A stretch of 6,037 nucleotides of DNA from DASQHM01 sp035632095 (GTDB lineage Bacteria > Pseudomonadota > Alphaproteobacteria > Ferrovibrionales > Ferrovibrionaceae). Positions 1 to 6,037 of the stretch are shown here, piece after piece. The stretch lies in contig DASQHM010000192.1 of NCBI GenBank assembly GCA_035632095.1, positions 1-6,037 of the forward strand, read 5' to 3'. The notes beneath the pieces were generated by a model. It had not been told where the DNA came from. It worked only from the letters and a program-made list of their open reading frames with translations, and made no database searches. Each line of letters begins with the position of its first letter. The stretch's first letter is position 1. The position numbers and the translations under genes are program-made.

Positions 1-25
1 CGTCGACGCCCCGCGGGCCATGGTT

Positions 26-31
26 GGCGGA
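26..31 (+). promoter_or_regulatory. Putative ribosome binding site of shc
   Basis: GGCGGA lies 9 bases before the ATG at 41 and favours that start over the in-frame ATG at 20, which has only the GC-rich run CCCCGCGGGCC in front of it. The match to the Shine-Dalgarno consensus is partial. Confidence 0.4.
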
Positions 32-40
32 TCGTTAAAC

Positions 41-2017
41 ATGAGTGAGCAAGACGTGAGAGCGAAGGCAGTTTTCGAGGCGGGGGACGCTGAAGCGTCG
101 AAGTCGGTCCGTGATCTCGGACAGCTCGAGAGAGCCGTCGATGTCGCTACCAAATCGCTCATCGCCAAGCAGCGAGCCGATGGACATTGGGTGTTCGAGC
201 TCGAGGCCGACGCCACAATTCCGGCCGAGTACATTCTGCTCCAGCATTATCTCGACGAAATCGACGATTCCGTGCAGAGCGCGCTCGCGCGGTACCTCCG
301 GTCCGTCCAAGGCGAGCACGGCGGCTGGCCGTTGTTCCATGGCGGCGCCTTCGACTTGAGCGCCAGCGTCAAGGCGTATTTTGCGCTGAAGGCGGCGGGC
401 GATAAGCCGGAGGAGCCGCACATGATGCGCGCTCGCGCCGCGATCCTGCAACGCGGTGGCGCCGCGCACTGCAACGTTTTCACGCGTATCCAGTTGGCGC
501 TATTCGGCGAACTGTCGTGGCGCGCGGTTCCGGTGATGCCGGTCGAGATCATGCACCTACCGCGCTGGTTCCCATTTCATGTGAGCAAGATCTCCTATTG
601 GTCGCGCACCGTGATCGTGCCGCTTCTGGTGCTGATGGCGCGGCGACCACGGGCCAAGAATCCGCGCGGGGTCACGGTGCAAGAACTGTTCGCTCCGGGC
701 ACCCAGGTCGACCCGCCGCGGGCGCGGGGATCGATTTGGGCCGTGCTCTTCAATGCGCTCGACGGCGTGTTGCGCGTCGCCGAACCGCGGCTGCCCGAGC
801 GGTCGCGCCGGCATGCCATCGATAAAGCCGTCGCATTCGTTGTCGAGCGTCTCAATGGCGAGGACGGATTGGGCGCGATTTATCCGGCCATTGCCAATGC
901 CGTCATGATGTTTGAATGCTTGGGCTATGCGAAAGACCATCCGCATCTGCTGATCGCGAAGGCTGCTTTGCGCAAGCTGCTTGTGCTCGATCCCACTCGC
1001 TCCTACTGCCAGCCTTGCGTGTCGCCAATCTGGGACACAGGCCTTGCGTGTCACGCTTTGATGGAGGCGGGAGGGGAGGCCGCCCAGCAATCGGCACGGC
1101 GTGGTCTCGATTGGCTGGTCCCGCGGCAAATTCTGGACGTTGCCGGCGACTGGGCGGAATGGCGCCCTGGCGTGCGGCCCGGCGGGTGGGCCTTTCAATA
1201 CGCGAACCCCCACTACCCCGATGTCGACGATACCGCCGTCGTGGCCATGGCCATGCACCGCTTCGACGCCGTGCGATATCGCGGCGCGATCGACCGTGCC
1301 GTCGAGTGGATCGTCGGCATGCAGAGTCGCGGCGGCGGCTGGGGCGCATTCGACGCCGACAACACCTATCATTATCTCAACTTCATTCCCTTCGCCGATC
1401 ATGGCGCACTGCTGGATCCGCCGACGGCGGATGTCTCTGCGCGCTGCGCCAGTCTCCTCGGTCAAATCGAGGCGACGGGCGACGAAGAGCGGTGCTTGAG
1501 CGAGAGTGTCGCGTACCTCTTGCGTGAGCAGGAAGAGGACGGCTCATGGTTCGGCCGTTGGGGAACCAATTACATCTATGGAACCTGGTCGGCGCTCTGC
1601 GCGCTGAATGTCGCAAAGCTGGAAAAGCATGCTCCGGCGTATCGGCGGGCGATCGAGTTTCTGGTGTCGCGTCAGCGCGAGGATGGCGGGTGGGGCGAAG
1701 ACGGCGCTTCCTATTATCCCGATGCCCCCCGTGGCGAGGGTAAGGAGAGCACCGCCTCGCAAACGGCGTGGGCGCTTCTTGGTTTGATGGCCGCTGGCGC
1801 GGTCGATCACCCCGCGGTGGCGCGCGGCATCGATTTTCTCGTCACCGCGCAGAACGCGCATGGACTGTGGGACGAAGATTGGTACACGGCCGTTGGGTTT
1901 CCTCGCGTGTTCTACCTTCGCTACCACGGGTACCGCGCCTTTTTCCCGCTCTGGGCGCTTGCACGCTACCGCAACCTGCTGTCCGGCAACGACACGGCGG
2001 TCGCTTGGGGCATGTAA
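41..2017 (+). CDS. shc: Squalene-hopene cyclase (hopanoid biosynthesis)
   Basis: Cyclises squalene to hopene/hopanol, the committed step of hopanoid synthesis; family members are monotopic, attached to the cytoplasmic membrane. With the ATG at 41 the protein has 658 residues, in the normal range for the family. The catalytic acid motif DVDDTA lies at residues 394-399, just after GGWAFQYANPHYP. The family stretch SPIWDTGLA is at about 328-336. QW repeats (Q-x3-G-x-W type) are visible at about 44-50, 90-96, 428-434, 497-503, 545-551 and 604-610. The C-terminal YLRYHGYRAFFPLWALARY stretch is also typical. No frameshift or missing catalytic residue is seen. I chose ATG 41 because GGCGGA (26-31) sits 9 bases upstream; an in-frame ATG at 20 would add seven residues, and the frame stays open to the window edge. 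Also called hpnF. The usual hpn partners are not in the window: downstream comes an unrelated gene, and upstream is cut off. Confidence 0.97.
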   Translation: MSEQDVRAKAVFEAGDAEASKSVRDLGQLERAVDVATKSLIAKQRADGHWVFELEADATIPAEYILLQHYLDEIDDSVQSALARYLRSVQGEHGGWPLFHGGAFDLSASVKAYFALKAAGDKPEEPHMMRARAAILQRGGAAHCNVFTRIQLALFGELSWRAVPVMPVEIMHLPRWFPFHVSKISYWSRTVIVPLLVLMARRPRAKNPRGVTVQELFAPGTQVDPPRARGSIWAVLFNALDGVLRVAEPRLPERSRRHAIDKAVAFVVERLNGEDGLGAIYPAIANAVMMFECLGYAKDHPHLLIAKAALRKLLVLDPTRSYCQPCVSPIWDTGLACHALMEAGGEAAQQSARRGLDWLVPRQILDVAGDWAEWRPGVRPGGWAFQYANPHYPDVDDTAVVAMAMHRFDAVRYRGAIDRAVEWIVGMQSRGGGWGAFDADNTYHYLNFIPFADHGALLDPPTADVSARCASLLGQIEATGDEERCLSESVAYLLREQEEDGSWFGRWGTNYIYGTWSALCALNVAKLEKHAPAYRRAIEFLVSRQREDGGWGEDGASYYPDAPRGEGKESTASQTAWALLGLMAAGAVDHPAVARGIDFLVTAQNAHGLWDEDWYTAVGFPRVFYLRYHGYRAFFPLWALARYRNLLSGNDTAVAWGM

Positions 2018-2092
2018 TCCGACACCGCACGAGCCGGCGCAAGGCCTCCGATTAAAACCATTGGTTAACCATCTTGCGGGAATAATCGCCGC
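2018..2092. other. Intergenic gap between shc and the coiled-coil gene
   Basis: This is the only real non-coding stretch inside the window (75 bases). The first half is GC-rich and forms no strong hairpin followed by a T-run, so I see no intrinsic terminator for shc, and read-through into the next gene is possible. The second half turns AT-rich from about 2051 and holds the palindrome and CtrA-like site listed separately. An AATAAT at 2081-2086 resembles a -10 box, but no -35 element sits at a good distance from it. Confidence 0.5.
2062..2072 (+). promoter_or_regulatory. Palindrome TGGTTAACCA with CtrA-type half-site TTAACCAT
   Basis: Bases 2062-2071 form a perfect 10-base inverted repeat, TGGTTAACCA. 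Bases 2065-2072 read TTAACCAT, identical to the half-site described for the alphaproteobacterial cell-cycle regulator CtrA. A second TTAA lies at 2052-2055, but it is 9 bases away rather than the 7 of a classical full CtrA site. The site is 20 bases before the GTG start at 2093, in a promoter-like position. An 8-base match can arise by chance, and the palindrome could instead serve another dimeric regulator. Confidence 0.3.
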
Positions 2093-3052
2093 GTGCCCTA
2101 CCTGGACGGCGAGATGACGTTCGACCCTGAAACCGGCGAATCGGCCTCGGAGCAGCCCCTAACGGCAACACCGCCATGCCCTGCGGAGCCGTTACGGCTG
2201 AGTTACCGCTCGCTGGCGGATCGTCTTGGGCTTTCGGTGAGTGGTGCAAGGGCTCTGGCGAAACGCCGGCAATGGGTCATCAGCCGCGACGACGAGGGCA
2301 GGACGTTGGTTCTCGTGCCTCCCGCCGAACTTGAGCCGCGCACCGAACGAAATTCCGCGCTCGCGCCGGCGGCCCCAACCCCTGCGGAGTTCGCCGCCCG
2401 CATTGCCGGGCTTGTCGCGGCGATCAAGGCCGAGCGTGAAGGGGAAGATCGTCTCTTAGCTCGGGAACGCACTTCCGCCACGATCGACTTGGCGGCCCTG
2501 ACGCGTCAACTGATCGCCGCACGCGACCGAGAGCGTTTGGAATGGGAGCAGACGACCGATCTGCTCAAGGCGGAATTGGCCGAGGCGCAATCCGGTCTTG
2601 TCGCGATGAAGGCGGAAGTCGACGCGCTTGCCGCTCGGCACCGTCGCAATCTCGTCGATCTCGAAGCCGGGCATGCCGATCAACGGTCGATTTGGCAACT
2701 CGAACGCCGCAGGCTCGAGGCTACGATTGCGTCGTTGGAACGTAGCCGCCAGCGCAAGTGGAGTCCGCGCCGCTGGCTCGCCGCGACGCGGCCGGCGTGG
2801 CTTGTCGTGGTGATCGTCCTTGGCGCCTTCGGTTTTTCCATATCCAAGGACCATACGCGGGGCACGTCCGGCGCAATCATCCATCCGGTGGACGACGCGC
2901 ACTTCCAGGCCGGCTGCGGGGAGGCGGATTGCGCCCGCGCGTCGGATTCCGTGCTGGGCGCGAGAACGCAGTTTCTTGTCGACGGATTTCTTGCCCACAT
3001 GGCGCAAGAGTTGCAGGTGGCGTCGCCGCCTCGCGCCCGCATCGAGCCCTAG
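2093..3052 (+). CDS. Coiled-coil membrane protein with N-terminal helix-turn-helix-like segment, function unknown
   Basis: I do not recognise a named family. With the GTG start at 2093 the product has 319 residues. Residues 36-80 (LSYRSLADRLGLSVSGARAL, then KRRQWVISRDDEGRTLVLVP) look like a small excisionase/MerR-like helix-turn-helix, a layout seen in alphaproteobacterial hypothetical proteins. Residues 97-220 are rich in Glu, Arg, Ala and Leu without proline, as in a long coiled coil. A basic stretch (about 218-233) precedes one hydrophobic span, about 235-250 (AWLVVVIVLGAFGFSI). By the positive-inside rule the N-terminal part is cytoplasmic and the last 70 residues are outside; these carry a Cys-x4-Cys pair (C275, C280). 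ATG 2114 is an alternative start, seven codons later; neither start has a strong ribosome site. It follows shc by 75 bases on the same strand, and its stop overlaps the stop of the convergent NRPS-like gene. Function, and any link to hopanoids, is unknown. Confidence 0.85.
   Translation: MPYLDGEMTFDPETGESASEQPLTATPPCPAEPLRLSYRSLADRLGLSVSGARALAKRRQWVISRDDEGRTLVLVPPAELEPRTERNSALAPAAPTPAEFAARIAGLVAAIKAEREGEDRLLARERTSATIDLAALTRQLIAARDRERLEWEQTTDLLKAELAEAQSGLVAMKAEVDALAARHRRNLVDLEAGHADQRSIWQLERRRLEATIASLERSRQRKWSPRRWLAATRPAWLVVVIVLGAFGFSISKDHTRGTSGAIIHPVDDAHFQAGCGEADCARASDSVLGARTQFLVDGFLAHMAQELQVASPPRARIEP
3049..3052. other. CTAG shared by two converging stop codons
   Basis: The plus-strand coiled-coil gene stops with TAG at 3050-3052, and the minus-strand NRPS-like gene stops with TAG read from 3051-3049. 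The palindrome CTAG serves both, so the genes overlap tail to tail by four bases and no dedicated intergenic terminator separates them. Confidence 0.9.
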
Positions 3053-5988
3053 GCACGCGACGGCGGTCTGCTCAACGAATTTGTGGTTTCGTTCTTTCCA
3101 AGCTCGATCGGGTCACGCGAGGCCGACAAGGCCTTTGCCAACGCCGCGCCGACGGCGTCGGACACGGCTCTGCGATAAGTGGCGGAGAGCATGCTGACAT
3201 GTGTGCCCTGGACTTGGGCGACTTGAACGTGTTCTGCGAGCTCACGCCAGCCGAGGTCGTTCGGCGCGCCTTGCTCATGAGCCGCGGTGCGCACAAGCAG
3301 GAGCGGCGCCCGCAACCGAGCGCCGGAAGAGCGCCACCGCTGAGCCCACTCGTGGATTGCCTGCAAGCGCAACTCTTGTCCCATGTGATGCTTTGTCCAG
3401 TATCCGAATTCGCCGAGATACCGCGACCAACCCTTGGTCATCGGCGACGTAAACAGCGCTCGAAGACCGGAGCGACGCACCACGTTCGTAGCGAACGGCG
3501 AAACGATCATCCCGAAGCGTTCGGCGACCATCCCTTGACGCGCTGCGCTACCCAGTCGGTTTACCGTCCACCAGGTGTCGCGCGCCATCCGGCGCAATTT
3601 GGTCATCGACCACCATGCCTCGTCGTTCGTCGCGGCCGGTGACGATGACCGTGATTCGCCGGTGCCCTGCGGCGGGGGTGGCATATCGATCAACACCAAT
3701 TGCGCGACCGTGCGCTGCTCCTTCTCCAACATTTGCGCGGCGATGAAGGCGACGAGAACGCCGAACGAATAACCTATCAGGCAGACGGGTCCGGTCGGCG
3801 CTGTGGCACGAATTTGCGTCAGCGCGGCTTCGGCGATCCGATCGAAGGTCAGGCCGGCGCGAAGCATCTCGCGCCAATCCGGATACGTGATCATCTGAAT
3901 GGCCGCCACGGGCAGGCAATCGGCGCGCAAGCCGGCCAGCCCCGGCGTATCGCCGCGCGCTCCGGGCAGGAGAAACACTCTTCGGCTTTCCTGCGATGGC
4001 ACGGGATTGCGCAGCAGCCGATCCAGCGCCGCCGCCATATCCGCAGCAGTGGCTTCCGCGCTGAATGCATCGAGCGGCAATTGCCGCCCGGTTCGGGTTT
4101 CCAAGGCGAACACGAGTTCCAGCAGCCGCAGGGAATCGCCAGCGGCGTCCAGAAACGCGACGCCGGGGACCGGTGCCGATCCCAGCACGTGCCGCCATGC
4201 AATCGCCACGGCGCGCTCGGCGTCGATGGTCTGCCGCGCCGGCGTGATCTGGCCGGCCGATGTCGAAACGTTCGACATCCGCGACAAAGCGTGGATGATG
4301 CCCCCGCGCAAACGGCGGGAAGCCGGATCGATCGGCTCTTGCTTCGGGCTCGCCGCCTCGATCTTCAACAACGCTTGATGATCGACTTTGCCGCCGGGCA
4401 ATAAGGGCAGCTCTTCAACCAGGAGCACGCGTGCCGGTTGCATGTAGTTCGGCAGCGAAACCCGAATCGCCCGCCGGATGCGATCCAAGAGAGCCGAGTC
4501 GTCGAGGTTGCTGGCTACGACGAAAGCCAGCAGGTTGGTCTCCTCGCCATTGCGCCGCACGGCGACGGCGGCATTGGCCACGCCGGACACGCGCCGGACA
4601 GCGTTTTCGATCTCCGCGGGCTCCACACGCTGGCCGTTGATCTTCACCTGACGGTCGACGCGCCCGAGGACCTGCAACAGGCCGTCCGGGCGAAGTCGCA
4701 CCACATCTCCGGTTCTCAGAATGCGCCGCTTTACATCGATCGGATCGGGCAAAACCCGTCCTGAAGCGAGCCGGCCGTGCTCCCATTCTCCTAAAGCAAC
4801 ATATCGGCTGCGAAGCACGAGTTCGCCGACATCGTCTTGGGCACCGACGACTCTATCCTCTTGGACGATGGCAAACTCATGCTCCGGCAGCAGATAGCCG
4901 GCCGGCAGCGCAGCGTGATCCGACATGAAATCGCGCGGCACAAACCACTGTGCGATGGTAGATTCGGTTTGTCCGTAAGTGATCGCGAGATGGCAAGCGC
5001 TGGGCAGGGCTTCTCGCCACACCGCGCACTCCGTGCTCAACAATTGGTCGCCGAAGGTGCGTACGACGCGCAGGCTCTCAAGCGCTTCGGCCGTCGCCTT
5101 GTTCTCGAAAAGCAGGCGAAGCAGAGCCGGCACGCCCCAGACGATGCTGACGCGCTCATCGCGGATCAAATCCAAGAGATTGCTGGCGCCAGTGGCGGTG
5201 ACGGAGACCACGATCTGCAGCGCTCCTCCCAGTAGCGCGATCACACTCGCCACGAGGCCAGCTGTCGTGCCGAGCGCGCCGAGCGACAGGAAGGAGTCCG
5301 CGGGACTTAGGTGCATGGCGATGATGTTGTTGCGGACCCTCGTCAGGATCGTCGCTTGCGACAGCACGATGCCCTTGGGCGCCCCAGTGCTGCCTGAGGT
5401 ATAGAGGACGATCGCGGGCTCGTCCGGTCCCAGCGGCGTCGGTTTCCAGGCCTCTTCCTCCGGCGGCGTGGCGCCAAAGACGATGGGGCGGGCGCTATCG
5501 GGGAGAATCGACGCCTCGGCACAATCTTCGCTCCAGATCACGGCGGCATGAATCCCGGCGCTGCGCAGGATTCCGGCGTTTCTCTCTTTCGGATGATCGG
5601 CATTGAGGACGAGACAGCAACGCCCGGCCGCGAGACAGGCGAGCACCGCGATGACGCTCGACGGGGTGTTCTGCAGCAACACGGCAACCGCTCGTCCGGC
5701 CGGCGCGCGCGCGGAAATCGCGCCGGCCAAGCGTCGAATCTCGCGGCGCACTTCCGCATAGGTCAGGATCGCGGTGCCGTCGGAAAGCGCACCGGACTCC
5801 GGTATCGCTGACGCGATGTCCTCGAATAGTTCGAAAATCGATCGCTCGACGAAATCCGTGGATGGGATTTCGTATGCCTGCGACACCGGACCATCACGAT
5901 CAAGTGGAACGGGCTCTGGCTGACGCCACGTCAAATCTTCTAACGGAGCCGACTCCAAGCGCGCTGAGATCGAGCTTTTGCTATTCAA
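3049..5988 (-). CDS. Single-module NRPS-like synthetase: adenylation, carrier, thioesterase (A-T-TE)
   Basis: A 979-residue enzyme predicted to activate a carboxylic acid as its adenylate, load it onto its own phosphopantetheine arm, and release or transfer it. Adenylation domain, about 48-540: A1 LTYAEV (75-80), A3 YTSGSTGAPKG (196-206), A5 YGQTE (338-342), A7 RTGD (425-428), A8 GRVDRQVKINGQRVEP (442-457), A9 LPNYMQP (512-518) and A10 PGGKVD with catalytic Lys534. Carrier domain, about 588-660: LDAAGDSL with attachment Ser619. Thioesterase, about 670-955: GYSFG with Ser741, then Asp768 and His930. There is no condensation, reductase or epimerase domain, so it cannot make a peptide bond by canonical means. 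By hand alignment the pocket lacks the amino-binding Asp of alpha-amino-acid enzymes. The start is uncertain: TTG 5988 is the first usual start codon in the open frame, and the first internal ATG is residue 225, inside the adenylation domain. The substrate is not predictable from sequence alone. Confidence 0.93.
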   Translation of the reverse strand: MNSKSSISARLESAPLEDLTWRQPEPVPLDRDGPVSQAYEIPSTDFVERSIFELFEDIASAIPESGALSDGTAILTYAEVRREIRRLAGAISARAPAGRAVAVLLQNTPSSVIAVLACLAAGRCCLVLNADHPKERNAGILRSAGIHAAVIWSEDCAEASILPDSARPIVFGATPPEEEAWKPTPLGPDEPAIVLYTSGSTGAPKGIVLSQATILTRVRNNIIAMHLSPADSFLSLGALGTTAGLVASVIALLGGALQIVVSVTATGASNLLDLIRDERVSIVWGVPALLRLLFENKATAEALESLRVVRTFGDQLLSTECAVWREALPSACHLAITYGQTESTIAQWFVPRDFMSDHAALPAGYLLPEHEFAIVQEDRVVGAQDDVGELVLRSRYVALGEWEHGRLASGRVLPDPIDVKRRILRTGDVVRLRPDGLLQVLGRVDRQVKINGQRVEPAEIENAVRRVSGVANAAVAVRRNGEETNLLAFVVASNLDDSALLDRIRRAIRVSLPNYMQPARVLLVEELPLLPGGKVDHQALLKIEAASPKQEPIDPASRRLRGGIIHALSRMSNVSTSAGQITPARQTIDAERAVAIAWRHVLGSAPVPGVAFLDAAGDSLRLLELVFALETRTGRQLPLDAFSAEATAADMAAALDRLLRNPVPSQESRRVFLLPGARGDTPGLAGLRADCLPVAAIQMITYPDWREMLRAGLTFDRIAEAALTQIRATAPTGPVCLIGYSFGVLVAFIAAQMLEKEQRTVAQLVLIDMPPPPQGTGESRSSSPAATNDEAWWSMTKLRRMARDTWWTVNRLGSAARQGMVAERFGMIVSPFATNVVRRSGLRALFTSPMTKGWSRYLGEFGYWTKHHMGQELRLQAIHEWAQRWRSSGARLRAPLLLVRTAAHEQGAPNDLGWRELAEHVQVAQVQGTHVSMLSATYRRAVSDAVGAALAKALSASRDPIELGKNETTNSLSRPPSRA

Positions 5989-6037
5989 AATAGGCTGGGT
6001 GCCAACCCTCCCTCACACCCGAATGCGACCGATAGTT
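5989..6037 (-). other. Leader region of the NRPS-like gene, running off the window
   Basis: Only 49 bases precede the TTG start. On the minus strand a purine-rich GAGGGAGGG (6014-6006) lies 17 bases before the TTG, which is far for a Shine-Dalgarno sequence. TTGGCACCCAGCC (6005-5993) looks like a sigma-54 -24 element but lacks the matching -12 element. The frame upstream of the TTG stays open to a stop at 6015-6013. No gene can be called here. Confidence 0.4.

Noticed and set aside
1..48. Possible 3' end of an upstream gene, with stops at 36-38 or 46-48, the latter overlapping the shc ATG
   Set aside because: Only 11-15 codons are visible in either frame and neither tail is recognisable, so it cannot be told from chance.
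557..1465. A 302-codon open frame on the minus strand inside shc
   Set aside because: It lies antisense to a cyclase with all family motifs. Its translation is a low-complexity His/Arg/Ala/Gly-rich product without recognisable domains, as expected from GC-rich codon bias.
2018..2060. Candidate intrinsic terminator after shc around GCCGGCGCAAGGCC
   Set aside because: The possible stem is only about three base pairs and no T-run follows.
2758..3642. A 294-codon plus-strand open frame across the two converging stop codons
   Set aside because: It overlaps the end of the coiled-coil gene in another frame and the thioesterase domain in antisense. The product is Arg/Pro-rich with no domain; a shadow of the real genes.
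3548..4198. A 216-codon minus-strand open frame inside the NRPS-like gene in a different frame
   Set aside because: It overlaps the carrier and thioesterase domains on the same strand; those motifs are all in the long frame, and this one shows only Arg/Ala-rich shadow sequence.
5985..6005. Sigma-54-like promoter TTGGCACCCAGCC followed by TATTTTG on the minus strand
   Set aside because: The -24 GG element matches, but the required TTGC -12 element is not at the right spacing, and the motif runs into the proposed start codon.

Overview
This is a GC-rich window with three genes that together fill almost all of it. The bacterial hopanoid cyclase, the Ala/Arg-rich protein composition, the style of the coiled-coil membrane protein and a CtrA-like TTAACCAT motif all suggest an alphaproteobacterium, possibly of the Hyphomicrobiales type. 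That placement is inference; there is no rRNA or other marker here to fix it.

Layout: (1) 41-2017 (+) encodes a complete squalene-hopene cyclase, the enzyme that commits squalene to hopanoids. (2) 2018-2092 is a 75-base gap with a palindromic TGGTTAACCA and an exact CtrA-type half-site, but no convincing terminator. (3) 2093-3052 (+) encodes an unrecognised protein with an N-terminal helix-turn-helix-like segment, a long charged coiled coil, one membrane span near the C-terminus and a short tail outside the cytoplasm. (4) 3049-5988 (-) encodes a 979-residue single-module NRPS-like enzyme with the order adenylation, carrier, thioesterase, and no condensation domain. Its stop codon overlaps the stop of the gene facing it in a shared CTAG. 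(5) 5989-6037 is a short leader of the NRPS-like gene that runs off the window.

How they may work together: the cyclase is certain. The NRPS-like enzyme has all the catalytic residues needed to activate an acid, load it onto its own carrier and release or transfer it. Its pocket lacks the aspartate that normally holds the amino group of an alpha-amino acid, so the substrate is probably not a standard alpha-amino acid. Its thioesterase also has an unusually long, tryptophan-rich insertion between the catalytic Asp and His. A link between this enzyme and hopanoid tailoring is attractive because aminoacylated hopanoids are known, but it rests on proximity alone. The genes converge and are not one operon. 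No RNA genes, mobile elements or CRISPR arrays were seen.
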